Below are positions 25,055 through 33,937 of a DNA stretch of 41,469 nt, in pieces. A model generated the notes under the pieces. That model was not told where the DNA came from. It saw nothing but the letters and a program-made list of their open reading frames with translations, and made no database searches. The stretch is from Bacteroidales bacterium. Its GTDB lineage: Bacteria; Bacteroidota; Bacteroidia; Bacteroidales; FEN-979. Numbering within the stretch: position 1 is the first letter of the stretch; every line of letters begins with the position of its first letter. The position numbers were made by a program, and so were the translations under genes. The stretch is taken from the NCBI GenBank assembly GCA_023231065.1, contig JALNWE010000023.1, forward strand, positions 1-41,469, read 5' to 3'.

Positions 25055-25611
25055 AAAAATTAATCTTTTCTTTAGCAATCCTCGCATTCCTGATGGCGCC
25101 TTTCCTGACGGATGCACAAAGTCCACTCGATAAAATTGTCGAGAAATATTCAGGTCAGGATGGATATACGACCGTAAATATCACCAAGGAAATGTTTCAA
25201 ATGTTTCAGCAAATCGCCACGGGAGATTCAAAAGACACCAACGACCTGGAAATAAAAAAAATGATGGATCAATTGACTGGCTTAAAGGTGTTAACCTTTA
25301 AATTTGACTCGACCAGGATCGTCAAAGGTGTAGCTGCTTATAATGAATTTGCGGGCCTTTTCCCATCCTCTGTTTATAAAGAGCTGATGACCATCAATGA
25401 AGGACGTCAGTATATTAAGTTTCTGACAAAACAAGATGGCGCCGGGAAAATAAGCGAAATGGTCATGCTGATGAAAGACAAATCAGAGGTGGCGGTGTTG
25501 AGCATTACCGGTAACATTGACCTTTCCACTATATCAAAATTGTCCAAAGGAATGAATATTCATGGCATGGAAGGTTTGGGTAAAATCAAACAGGCTCACG
25601 ATAAAAACTAA
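25051..25611 (+). CDS. DUF4252-type exported protein
   Basis: A 186-residue protein with a signal peptide ending FLTDAQ (about 23). Its core (GYTTVNITKEMFQMFQQI, then QLTGLKVLTFKF, then LMTINEGRQYIKFL, then VLSITGNIDLSTISKLSK) matches the DUF4252 family, exported Bacteroidota proteins of unknown function often located with ECF sigma factors. It shares the ATGA junction with the membrane protein gene (4-base overlap), so all three genes are one coupled operon. It may be the envelope-side effector or sensor of the sigma system, which is inference. Confidence 0.85.
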   Translation: MKKLIFSLAILAFLMAPFLTDAQSPLDKIVEKYSGQDGYTTVNITKEMFQMFQQIATGDSKDTNDLEIKKMMDQLTGLKVLTFKFDSTRIVKGVAAYNEFAGLFPSSVYKELMTINEGRQYIKFLTKQDGAGKISEMVMLMKDKSEVAVLSITGNIDLSTISKLSKGMNIHGMEGLGKIKQAHDKN

Positions 25612-25621
25612 TACTATTGGA

Positions 25622-25688
25622 AAATGAGGGTGTCTCAAAAGCCTTCGTGCTAAAAGAAAGAATGTACTCTTTTGAGACACCCTCATTT
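25622..25688. terminator. 20-bp perfect inverted repeat; bidirectional terminator or IS-derived
   Basis: AAATGAGGGTGTCTCAAAAG (25622-25641) is the exact reverse complement of 25669-25688, with a 27-base loop. It sits between convergent genes, and the right arm overlaps the stop codon of the minus-strand gene. The arms end in short A/T runs, so it can end transcription from both sides. The GGGTGTCTCAAAAG core resembles insertion sequence end sequences, so it may have been a miniature inverted-repeat element. Confidence 0.7.
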
Positions 25689-27774
25689 ATAATCCGACTA
25701 TGACCTGCCCTGTAATTTCAAAACGACTGTTCCCCCGCGTCTGATCCATGCCGTTGCCAATCGCGTCCCTGTCGGTATAATAGATCCATCCTCCCCGCAA
25801 CCAGATATCCAGATGACGGTTAATCCCGGCATGAAGAACAGCGCAAATACGCATCCCTTTTCCTTCATAGGCCGGGACAGAATATCCGTATAAAACCTCC
25901 GGTTCATATACATAAATTCTTGAGTCGTAACCAGGAGTATCAAATAAAGCATACCGGATGGTGACCGTCACAGGAATTTTGATGGGTTTTAACTGGATAT
26001 CCTGATAAATCAAAAACCCTTTTTGTTTGTTCCCGTTTCTTTCCCCTGTTTCTTTCCATTCGACCCGGCTTTTCAGGATAACCCCTTCGACAGGGTCCCA
26101 CAGAAGGTTAAACCTGTAATCGCGCGTAAAATACCCAGCTAACTTATGCACTACCATATCCGGCCCGTTGGCCTGGTTCCTGCTGATATTTTTCTGATAA
26201 TACCTGACATTGATCCCAATATTTGCAGCGGCTTGCCAATTGATCAGAACGCCATATTCCTGGCCATGGGTGGGAGTATCCGTCCGGTTCCGCAACCATG
26301 GAAAGGTGAAGAGATCAAGGTATCCCGAAAGGGTTACTTTAGGAAGTAAAGATGCGCTGAGGGCGAGATAAATACCTTTTTCATTGGCATTTATGCTGTT
26401 TTGCCCAAATGCGTTGGAAAATGTATTCTGATACCGAGGTTCATAATTTCTCCCGATCAAGGTAATTCCTACCCGTGGATCCGGGGTGAGGTTAATACCG
26501 GCCAGGCATGCCAACCCGCCATTGGCGCTTCCTGAAATTTCTCCAAAAAAATAACAATACCTGTATCGAAATTGAAGATCTATCCCCATGTTGGTATTCT
26601 GGTCCCCTTTGAAACCAAACTGATTATAAGGCTGAAAAGTGGGCGCCAGTGGCGCACTGTAATGACAGAAGGCTCCCGTCATACCTACTTTGAAACCCAG
26701 ATTGGCAATCGGCGACATGCTGAAACTGACATTTCCTCCGCAAACCAGTTCCTGAAGGGCGTTTTTTTTCACTAATTCATTGAAGGTCCGGTGATAGCCT
26801 GTGTTTACAAAGGAGCTGACCGAAGCGGTTTCCAAATCGAGACTATCCACTTGGGAAATTGTTCCATCACGGGGATGATACGACGCAAAACCGGAAAGTT
26901 CAACATGCTTTATTTTCAGGGATATTCCGACACCCCTGAGATAATCCTCTTCATTCATGCTTAAACCGGGCCGGAGTCCCCGAACAGGATTGGTCAGCAT
27001 GACCCCGGGCATAGACCCGAACGAAATGCCTGTCCCGAGAGTGAGGCCCTGCCCAAACGACACCCGGAAATTGCCGATAACAATATTTTTGATTATTCCG
27101 ACATTACTAAGTGATAAATAACCTGCATAAAAATCCATCCCCAGGGACTGGGCCCCTCTGAAAAATTGTTCCCCGGGATCTTTCTCTCCTGAAAGCCCGA
27201 TTGTTATTTTATCAAACCAATGATAGACGTACCGGAAATAATACCGCTGCGGACCGCCAGGATAGTATTTTCCCGGATTTTCATTTTTCATCGAATCATC
27301 GGCAATGTAGCCCTTTGCTTTTGGCAATAACTGTTCATACCTGAGAATAAGATCATGGCGCCCAAACCTCAGCAGGTTCTTTGGCGTTGGTGATGGAAGT
27401 TTCTGTATATGTTCGATGGCTATATAAGGCTGGATTTTCCGGATCAGGGTAGAATCAAACCCCGGAATGGTTACCAGTTCATAGATGGAAAGTAATTCTC
27501 CGTAAGTCTGGATGTATTGATAAAGCATTTTACGGTGCATTGGTGATAGGAAAGGGATCCCATCAATCTCATCTTCACCTGCCTTGTTCAGGTTAACCGG
27601 TTTTCTTGAAAGGTTAATCAGATCCTCTACAACTTGTGTGTAATCCCGGGATGATTCCACGAGTTCCGCGCTTTTTTCGATGGCTTCCCCAAGGTTTTCA
27701 ACCTGGCCACTGGCCATCGACGGGAAGAGGGAAAATAAATGGCAAAGAAAAAAAACGCGGAAAATATTTTTCAT
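25687..27774 (-). CDS. Exported helix-hairpin-helix protein with beta-barrel-like body
   Basis: The start MKNIFRV at 27774 is chosen because it opens a signal peptide (ASGQ, about 24). An ATG at 27804 would add 10 residues and overlap the neighbour. The mature 670-residue protein has two ComEA/T2SK-like helix-hairpin-helix motifs (about 58-118: PVNLNKAGEDEIDGIPFL, then GELLSIYELVTIPGFD). The remaining 570 residues are rich in alternating aromatic and polar strands (for example YYFRYVYHWFDKITIGLSG) and end ITGQVIVGL, as expected of an outer-membrane barrel. The combination is known in Bacteroidota genomes but has no established function. HhH motifs bind DNA without sequence specificity, so DNA contact at the surface or in the periplasm is a possibility only. 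Confidence 0.72.
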   Translation of the reverse strand: MKNIFRVFFLCHLFSLFPSMASGQVENLGEAIEKSAELVESSRDYTQVVEDLINLSRKPVNLNKAGEDEIDGIPFLSPMHRKMLYQYIQTYGELLSIYELVTIPGFDSTLIRKIQPYIAIEHIQKLPSPTPKNLLRFGRHDLILRYEQLLPKAKGYIADDSMKNENPGKYYPGGPQRYYFRYVYHWFDKITIGLSGEKDPGEQFFRGAQSLGMDFYAGYLSLSNVGIIKNIVIGNFRVSFGQGLTLGTGISFGSMPGVMLTNPVRGLRPGLSMNEEDYLRGVGISLKIKHVELSGFASYHPRDGTISQVDSLDLETASVSSFVNTGYHRTFNELVKKNALQELVCGGNVSFSMSPIANLGFKVGMTGAFCHYSAPLAPTFQPYNQFGFKGDQNTNMGIDLQFRYRYCYFFGEISGSANGGLACLAGINLTPDPRVGITLIGRNYEPRYQNTFSNAFGQNSINANEKGIYLALSASLLPKVTLSGYLDLFTFPWLRNRTDTPTHGQEYGVLINWQAAANIGINVRYYQKNISRNQANGPDMVVHKLAGYFTRDYRFNLLWDPVEGVILKSRVEWKETGERNGNKQKGFLIYQDIQLKPIKIPVTVTIRYALFDTPGYDSRIYVYEPEVLYGYSVPAYEGKGMRICAVLHAGINRHLDIWLRGGWIYYTDRDAIGNGMDQTRGNSRFEITGQVIVGL

Positions 27775-27794
27775 GGAATTTTGATCATGCCGGG

Positions 27795-28610
27795 TTAAAA
27801 ACAATAAACAAACGAACAGGAAGGGCTGAAACCAAGTATCTGTTGATACGCCGAAGCCATATCTATTTTTACCGGGCCGAATTCAAGCCCAAACCCGAAA
27901 TCAAACTGGATTGGATTTATCGAAACGCCGATCCTTCCATAAAATGCTTTCGCAATATGGTATTCCGCACCCAGTCTGAAGACCGGAAAATGCAATAAAT
28001 CTTTTTCCGCTTCTATCGAGGCCAGGAATGAACCTGAAAAGGAATATGTCATGCCCAGACAGACCACAGTAGGCAAAAGTTCAACCGGTTGGGTGGTTAT
28101 TTTTATGGGTACCGGGTTCACTATATGGACTCCTGCACTGATTCTTTTGTTTGGGACAAACAGAAGTCCGAATTCACAGGAAATCATGTTTTTTCTACCA
28201 TATTCTTCAGGCAGGATCAACCCCAGATAATCCGCGGTAATGCCGGCAGTAAAATACCGGCCGAATTTTCGCGCATAGGTGAACCCGGCTTTAATTTCAT
28301 TATAGTTTCCTGTTCCCGCGTGTTCTGCAACAACCCCAAACGTCCCGGCTTTGGTCGGTAAAACAAAACCGAATTTCTCAAAGAAAAGGGCTTTTAATAA
28401 AAACCGGTTTTCACAGTAAATTCCGGTGGACATTTTCTCTACCCAGGCTGATCCCGCGGGGTTATTACTGATTGACCAAAAATCAATCATGGCCACTGAA
28501 GCTCCGCCCATCCCTGCAGACCGGCCACCTGCAGGTATGCGTTCCCCCAGGGAAAATACGTTGGCAGAAAGACAAAAGAATATGATCCATGTGATGATCA
28601 GGGCTCTCAT
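27795..28610 (-). CDS. PorV/PorQ-like outer-membrane barrel protein
   Basis: A 271-residue protein with a signal peptide (ANVFS, about 20). The next stretch GGRSAGMGGASVAMIDFWSISNNPAG (split here) resembles the N-terminus of the PorV/PorQ and FadL-like barrels of Bacteroidota, which accept T9SS cargo or transport hydrophobic compounds. Alternating beta strands with aromatic residues follow to the end (CSFVYCF). It starts upstream of, and 20 bases from, the HhH-barrel gene (using its 27774 start), so the two are probably one operon. Which of the PorV-like roles applies is unknown; no other T9SS machinery genes are in the window. Confidence 0.7.
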   Translation of the reverse strand: MRALIITWIIFFCLSANVFSLGERIPAGGRSAGMGGASVAMIDFWSISNNPAGSAWVEKMSTGIYCENRFLLKALFFEKFGFVLPTKAGTFGVVAEHAGTGNYNEIKAGFTYARKFGRYFTAGITADYLGLILPEEYGRKNMISCEFGLLFVPNKRISAGVHIVNPVPIKITTQPVELLPTVVCLGMTYSFSGSFLASIEAEKDLLHFPVFRLGAEYHIAKAFYGRIGVSINPIQFDFGFGLEFGPVKIDMASAYQQILGFSPSCSFVYCF

Positions 28611-28723
28611 TTTTTTTCTCCTTTATCCGGTTTCAGGGTAAAAAGTAATATCAGATTCACCTTTTTTTTGAAAAATTTATTTAAGCAGACAGTCTTATGA
28701 AAGATCACATCATAATATTTATC

Positions 28724-28731
28724 TAAGTTTG
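28724..28731 (+). promoter_or_regulatory. -7 box of the DUF2461 gene
   Basis: TAAGTTTG is an exact TAnnTTTG, 20 bases before ATG 28752. No TTG at the -33 distance was seen. Confidence 0.45.
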
Positions 28732-28751
28732 TACTGCTAAAAGAATTTTGC

Positions 28752-29411
28752 ATGAAAAAGAATGTTCTCGGATTTTTGGAACAATTGAAGGAAAATAATG
28801 ACCGTCCATGGTTCCACCAGCATAAAAACCTTTATGATGATGCAAAAACAGAAGTTGAATCTTTCATCAATTCTATCCTTCCTGATCTGGCTAAATATGA
28901 TCAGGCCATCCGGTTTGTCGAAGCGAAGGATTGTATGTTCCGGATATTCAGGGATATGCGATTTTCAAGGGACAAATCCCCATACAAGGTTAATATGGGG
29001 GCATGGATTGCCTCTTCCGGGCGTAAAAGCGCCGGCCCTGGATATTATATCCATCTGCAGCCCGGTGAGTCCTTTCTGTCTGCAGGGGTTTATAATCCCG
29101 AACCTGAAGCCCTGAGGAAAATACGCAAGGAAATCTATTACAACATTGCGGAATTCAGGAAAATATTAGAAGATAAAAAGCTGAGAAAATTTTGTGATGG
29201 GCTCGATGAAATGGAAAAAACCAAGTTGCCTCCAAAGGGTTTCCCCAAAGATTTTCCGGAGATCGGGTTGTTGAAGTACAAGCATTATCTCGTCTCATAT
29301 CCTTTACAGGATTCATGGATTAACCAGGATGATTTTAATAAATTGGCGCTTAAATTCTTCCAGGCGGCACAACCCCTTACCTGTTTTTTGCACAGGGCCC
29401 TTGAATCTTGA
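28752..29411 (+). CDS. DUF2461/TIGR02453-type protein
   Basis: A 219-residue soluble protein matching the DUF2461 family: NVLGFLEQLKENNDRPWF at the N-terminus, CMFRIFRDMRFSRDKSPYKVNMGAWI (about 58-85, split) and GYYIHLQPGESFLSAGVYNPE. The function of the family is not established. It has no signal peptide and appears to be a single gene, flanked by divergent and convergent neighbours. Confidence 0.88.
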   Translation: MKKNVLGFLEQLKENNDRPWFHQHKNLYDDAKTEVESFINSILPDLAKYDQAIRFVEAKDCMFRIFRDMRFSRDKSPYKVNMGAWIASSGRKSAGPGYYIHLQPGESFLSAGVYNPEPEALRKIRKEIYYNIAEFRKILEDKKLRKFCDGLDEMEKTKLPPKGFPKDFPEIGLLKYKHYLVSYPLQDSWINQDDFNKLALKFFQAAQPLTCFLHRALES

Positions 29412-29417
29412 GTCCAC

Positions 29418-29530
29418 TCCGAAAACTACTTTTCACCGCCAAGTCGCTAAGGTGCAAAATTTTAAATAATTGAATATGATATATTTGTGTCTTTGCGTTC
29501 ACGGTAAAATGAAGGATTTGACTTTTCGGA
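29418..29530. repeat. Degenerate inverted-repeat element
   Basis: TCCGAAAA at 29418-29425 pairs with TTTTCGGA at 29523-29530. Inside lie two imperfectly complementary stretches, CACCGCCAAGTCGCTAAGG and TGTGTCTTTGCGTTCACGG, of a kind seen as dispersed intergenic repeats in some environmental genomes. It may be a non-autonomous element or REP-like sequence. It also sits at the end of a convergent gene pair and could fold as a terminator. Confidence 0.35.
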
Positions 29531-29585
29531 ACCGGCTCAATCTTGAAAGCAGTGAAAGGGACAGGAAAGGGAAAGGATAAATTTT

Positions 29586-30248
29586 CTATATGGCGAAATG
29601 GCCTATGATGGTCTGTTTCCCGGTAACTTTCTGATTCAGGGTGATCTCCAGTTTTGTGTCGACCGGAAGTAGAAGGTCCACCCTGGAACCGAATTTGATA
29701 AATCCCAGTTCCTCGCCCTGGACAACGGGTTCACCAACTTTTGGATAACATTTTATTCTCCGGGCCATGGCTCCCGCTATCTGTCTGACCAGGATTTTTC
29801 TGTTATCGGATGTTTCAATGACCGTGGTAGCTCTTTCGTTTTCCAGAGAGGCTTTGGGATTAAAGGCTACCATGTGCAATCCAGGATGATAGTAGTAATA
29901 AACGATCTCTCCGCCAACCGGGAACCAGTTTACATGAACATTGGTGGCTGACATGAAAATGGAAACCTGGATACGTTCATCTTTTAAATACTCAGGTTCA
30001 ATGGTCCGTTCAATGACGACTACTTTCCCATCGGCCGGGCAAAGGATCACATGTTCCCCTTTGTTGGTCTCCCTTTTGGGTGAACGGAAAAAACGCACAA
30101 TGGTGAAAAAAAACCAAAGTCCCACCAGATAAAGGGCCCAGTGGACCCATGTCTGTTTTGGAAAAATATGATTAAAAGCCAGCAGTATGGCCACGACAAA
30201 TAAAAAAGTGATTGTGATGGTCTTGTATCCTTCTTTATGAATAGTCAT
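29586..30248 (-). CDS. psd: Phosphatidylserine decarboxylase, short type
   Basis: A 220-residue membrane-associated proenzyme that makes phosphatidylethanolamine from phosphatidylserine. Two hydrophobic segments sit at about 10-28 and 36-53, then the catalytic part (VILCPADGKVVVIE, NVHVNWFPVGGEIVYYYYHPG split, FNPKASLENERATTVIE). The self-cleavage site is in KFGSRVDLLLP, where Ser188 would become the pyruvoyl group. Its start follows the cdsA stop by 3 bases, so both genes are co-expressed, giving two of the three steps from phosphatidic acid. pssA is not in the window. Confidence 0.93.
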   Translation of the reverse strand: MTIHKEGYKTITITFLFVVAILLAFNHIFPKQTWVHWALYLVGLWFFFTIVRFFRSPKRETNKGEHVILCPADGKVVVIERTIEPEYLKDERIQVSIFMSATNVHVNWFPVGGEIVYYYYHPGLHMVAFNPKASLENERATTVIETSDNRKILVRQIAGAMARRIKCYPKVGEPVVQGEELGFIKFGSRVDLLLPVDTKLEITLNQKVTGKQTIIGHFAI

Positions 30249-30251
30249 TCT

Positions 30252-31100
30252 TTAAAAAGTGTTTCGTAAAAAGAAATACAAAAATACAAAAGGAGCTGAA
30301 AGTAAAATGGTATCAAACCGATCTAATATTCCACCATGGCCAGGAAGAATTTTTCCGGAATCCTTGATGTTCAGGCTCCGCTTAATCAAAGATTCAAACA
30401 GATCGCCATGGGTACCGAACAATACGACCAGCGTGGCCAGGGCCAGCCAATCGATGGCGGGAAGATCCCGGACAAGGAAAATGAATCCAGTGGCTGCCAG
30501 ATAGGTGATGATCACTCCGGCAATGGTGCCTTCCCAGGTTTTCTTAGGTGATATCCGTTCAAAAAATTTATGTTTTCCAAATTGTTTTCCATACAGGTAA
30601 GCCCCGGTATCATAGATCCAGGTAAAGGCGAAATATCCGACCAGGATGACGGGTAAGCCATAAAAACGCAATACTTCGGGACCACCGAAAATATTAAGCA
30701 GGGAGAAGGGGAGCGCTATATATAAAAAGCCAAAAATAGTGGTTGCAACATTGATCAGCGGATTTGGTTTTTTACGATAGATCTCGATGATCATGGAAAG
30801 AAAAAGTAGTGGTAAAGGCAAGAGAAAAGGGATAAAGAAAACCCATATAGCGCCAGGAAGCAGGGGTGATTGTAAATAAACGAGGGTACTCAGAATATAC
30901 AAAATGATGCCTGCTGCCATTCCATAATATTTCTGTGGGTGGCAGGTGTCGCTGGCAATCAGCCCATAAAATTCCCAAAGGCCCAGGATAAGTATGATAA
31001 GGAATATTCCTGCAAAAACCCATCCGCTGAAATAGATGGCTGCAAGCAGGATAAATACCATGGATAATCCGGTAATGGTCCGGGCCCAGAAGTTACTCAT
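30252..31100 (-). CDS. cdsA: Phosphatidate cytidylyltransferase
   Basis: A 282-residue integral membrane enzyme that makes CDP-diacylglycerol from phosphatidate and CTP. It has about eight membrane segments and the family signature at about 237-263: SLIKRSLNIKDSGKILPGHG followed by GILDRFD, with the conserved acidic residues for metal binding. It starts 8 bases after the LUD gene and ends 3 bases before psd. Confidence 0.95.
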   Translation of the reverse strand: MSNFWARTITGLSMVFILLAAIYFSGWVFAGIFLIILILGLWEFYGLIASDTCHPQKYYGMAAGIILYILSTLVYLQSPLLPGAIWVFFIPFLLPLPLLFLSMIIEIYRKKPNPLINVATTIFGFLYIALPFSLLNIFGGPEVLRFYGLPVILVGYFAFTWIYDTGAYLYGKQFGKHKFFERISPKKTWEGTIAGVIITYLAATGFIFLVRDLPAIDWLALATLVVLFGTHGDLFESLIKRSLNIKDSGKILPGHGGILDRFDTILLSAPFVFLYFFLRNTF

Positions 31101-31108
31101 TAGAAAAA

Positions 31109-31765
31109 TTACGGATTTGCGGATCGGTTGTCATCAATCAAAAATACATAAAATTCCTTGGGGCCATGAGCCCCCAGAACCAGGGTTTTTTCAATATCTG
31201 CTGTCCTGCTAGGACCCGTGATCAATGAAACCATGGATGGGTAGTGATCTTTATATTTTTTCTTAATATTGATAAGCGCCTGTCTGAGGTCGGGGATCAG
31301 CTGACAGGAATATCCCAGGATCAGATGGATTTCAGGATAAACCGTGATCTTTCTGCCTGGGCTCAACCGGGAGGATACCATAACGGTGCCCAACCGGGCA
31401 ATCAGGTATTCACAGCGGGTGATTCCGATCCTGGCCTCTAAAAATGCTTCATTGAGCGATTCATAGGGTATTCCGCCTTGCTTGAGCAGTTGCTGTATCT
31501 TCGGGTCCTTACAAAACAGGACGCCCCAGTCTTTTTCCAGGATAAAGGATTTCAGGTTTCCGATGAATTCGTCTTCGCTCTCACAGTAAACGAATTTTCC
31601 GGCTGCTTTAACCAGCGCTTCGGCAAAAGTAACATCCAAAGGATCAGTGATTTCCTTATAGACTGAAGCTTCCTGGTCAACGACCGAATAGGGCGCCTCT
31701 GTCTTTTCAATCAGGGCATCTCTGACCTTTTTAAGAATTTTTTCCCGGGCGGTGCTTTCTTCCAT
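31109..31765 (-). CDS. LUD-domain (LutC/YkgG-like) protein
   Basis: A 218-residue soluble protein with the lactate-utilisation LutC-type LUD fold: ITRCEYLIARLGTVMVSS (about 132-149) and LITGPSRTADIEKTLVLGAH (about 181-200), the conserved SRTADIE turn. LutC works with LutA and LutB in lactate oxidation, but neither is here. Instead it is fixed between ftsH and cdsA, 12 and 8 bases away, a position found in many Bacteroidota. Its function in this setting is unknown. Confidence 0.9.
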   Translation of the reverse strand: MEESTAREKILKKVRDALIEKTEAPYSVVDQEASVYKEITDPLDVTFAEALVKAAGKFVYCESEDEFIGNLKSFILEKDWGVLFCKDPKIQQLLKQGGIPYESLNEAFLEARIGITRCEYLIARLGTVMVSSRLSPGRKITVYPEIHLILGYSCQLIPDLRQALINIKKKYKDHYPSMVSLITGPSRTADIEKTLVLGAHGPKEFYVFLIDDNRSANP

Positions 31766-31777
31766 AGTTTTGTCCGC

Positions 31778-33904
31778 TTATTGCGATTGCGTGGGATCAG
31801 GCCCTTCGGATTTTTCGGGTTTTTCCTGAGTTGTCCGAGGAAGTGTTTTTTGGTCAGGGGCAGGGATTGTTGCAGGAGCTTCAGCGAGGGCTGGTGCAGG
31901 AGACTCGCTAAGTCTCTTTTCTTCCTCAGTTTCCCATGGTCGTTTACCAAAAATCACTTCAAGATCTTCTCTGAAAATTACTTCCCGTTCTAACAGTAAG
32001 GTGGCCAATTTTTCCACTTTATCTTTATTTTCAGCGATTGTTTTTTTGGCCCGTTCATAAGCTTCTTCCACCATTTTTCTCACCTCTTCATCAATTGTTT
32101 CGGCTGTTTTTTCGCTGTATGGTTTCTGAAAAGCATACTCATTCTGGCCCGAAGAATCATAATAGCTGATATTGCCGATGGCCTTGTTCAATCCAAAATA
32201 AACAACAATGGCATAAGCTTGTTTGGTTACTTTTTCCAGATCGTTTAATGCACCGGTCGAAACCTTCCCAAAGAAAATTTCTTCAGCCGCGCGGCCTCCG
32301 ACCGCGGAAGTGATCTCATCGAACATCTGTTCATAAGTGGTGATCTGCCTTTCTTCAGGGAGGTACCAGGCTGCGCCCAATGCTTTGCCGCGAGGGACGA
32401 TAGTAACTTTCACCAATGGATGGGCGTACTCGAGGAGCCAGCTCACTGAAGCATGTCCTGATTCGTGGTAAGCGATCACTTTCTTTTCATGCGATGAAAT
32501 GATCTTGTTCCGCTTTTCGAGTCCACCGATGATACGGTCAATGGCATCTAAAAAATCCTGCCGTTCAATGATGACTTTATTCTTTCGGGCAGCGATCAGT
32601 GCCGATTCATTACAAACATTGGCGATATCAGCGCCTGAAAAGCCAGGTGTCTGTTTGGCCAGAAAATCGACATCAAGTCCCGGATCCAGTTTAAGCGGTT
32701 TCAGGTGAACCTTAAAAATGGCTTTACGCTCAACCAGGTCAGGAAGTTCAACAGAGATCTGGCGGTCAAACCTTCCGGCCCGCATCAGCGCGCGGTCAAG
32801 GATATCAGCGCGGTTGGTGGCCGCGAGAATGATTACTCCGGCATTGGTGCCAAATCCGTCCATTTCGGTAAGCAGCTGGTTCAGCGTATTCTCCCGTTCA
32901 TCATTAGCCCCAGTGATGGCATTGCGGCCCCTGGCACGGCCAATGGCATCAATTTCATCAATAAAAATGATACAGGGCGCTTTTTCTTTAGCCTGGCGGA
33001 AAAGGTCCCTTACGCGTGACGCCCCGACCCCCACGAACATTTCCACGAAATCGGATCCCGAGATGGAAAAAAATGGAACTTTTGCTTCACCGGCGACCGC
33101 TTTGGCCAATAAAGTTTTCCCGGTTCCCGGAGGGCCAACCAGCAACGCGCCCTTGGGTATTTTTCCCCCAAGGTTGGTGTATTTTGATGGATTTTTAAGG
33201 AAATCAACAATTTCCATGATCTCCACTTTGGCCTCCTCCAATCCTGCAACATCATTGAAAGTAACACTAACGCTGGTGTCTTTATCAAAAAGTTGTGCTT
33301 TTGATTTTCCGATATTGAAAATCTGACCGCCGCCGCCGCCCCCTCCTTTACTCATGAAACGCATGATGAGAAACCATGCCCCGATCAGAATGATAATGGG
33401 TAAAAGGTATCCGAAAATATCCCCGAAAAGATCTTTCCGCGTTTCGCTTCCGGGAGGATACGGATATTGTTTCTGAAATTCCAAGATTTGCGCAACCGGG
33501 ATACTATCGCGTCTCATCCTCGAAACGGCCGAATCGCGGGTGTCTTTTAACAATCCATGGAAAATTTCTTCAGAACTGATCTGGTAAAAATACTGAGGAT
33601 TTGAGCTGGAGGTAGAGGAACCAAAACTTCGCTTGGTGAATTCCTTATACATGGTATCACTTTGCAACTTTGTCTTTTTGATATATATTTCAGCTTTTTC
33701 TTTATTTACAATGACGAGCTTATCAACGTCCTGTTTCAGCAACATTTCTTCCAGACGCGGCCAGGTAACTTCTTTAACAGGACTGGTATAGTTAAAATAC
33801 TGGATCGCGATAAAAACAATAGCTAATAAGACATAAATCCAGTAAAAGCTGAATTTTAACTTTTTGCCTTTGGGAGGTACGAAATTCTTTCCTTTTTCTG
33901 CCAT
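31778..33904 (-). CDS. ftsH: ATP-dependent zinc metalloprotease FtsH
   Basis: A 708-residue membrane protease. Membrane segments at about 20-38 and 166-184 flank a periplasmic loop. A Gly-rich linker (187-193) precedes the AAA domain: Walker A GPPGTGKT (257-264), Walker B IIFIDE (312-317), second region of homology ending RAGRFDRQI. The zinc site is HESGH (480-484). The C-terminal 45 residues are rich in A, P and E and variable. FtsH degrades misfolded membrane proteins and regulatory proteins such as LpxC in other bacteria. The P-to-A change in RAGRFD is a common variant here, not a defect. Confidence 0.97.
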   Translation of the reverse strand: MAEKGKNFVPPKGKKLKFSFYWIYVLLAIVFIAIQYFNYTSPVKEVTWPRLEEMLLKQDVDKLVIVNKEKAEIYIKKTKLQSDTMYKEFTKRSFGSSTSSSNPQYFYQISSEEIFHGLLKDTRDSAVSRMRRDSIPVAQILEFQKQYPYPPGSETRKDLFGDIFGYLLPIIILIGAWFLIMRFMSKGGGGGGGQIFNIGKSKAQLFDKDTSVSVTFNDVAGLEEAKVEIMEIVDFLKNPSKYTNLGGKIPKGALLVGPPGTGKTLLAKAVAGEAKVPFFSISGSDFVEMFVGVGASRVRDLFRQAKEKAPCIIFIDEIDAIGRARGRNAITGANDERENTLNQLLTEMDGFGTNAGVIILAATNRADILDRALMRAGRFDRQISVELPDLVERKAIFKVHLKPLKLDPGLDVDFLAKQTPGFSGADIANVCNESALIAARKNKVIIERQDFLDAIDRIIGGLEKRNKIISSHEKKVIAYHESGHASVSWLLEYAHPLVKVTIVPRGKALGAAWYLPEERQITTYEQMFDEITSAVGGRAAEEIFFGKVSTGALNDLEKVTKQAYAIVVYFGLNKAIGNISYYDSSGQNEYAFQKPYSEKTAETIDEEVRKMVEEAYERAKKTIAENKDKVEKLATLLLEREVIFREDLEVIFGKRPWETEEEKRLSESPAPALAEAPATIPAPDQKTLPRTTQEKPEKSEGPDPTQSQ

Positions 33905-33937
33905 TCTGTCTGGTTCCGGTTTTGATGATGAGTGCCT

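Noticed and set aside
32718..33326. Plus-strand frame of 202 residues
   Set aside because: Antisense of the conserved FtsH AAA domain; composition (Ser/Ile-rich) is typical of a shadow frame.
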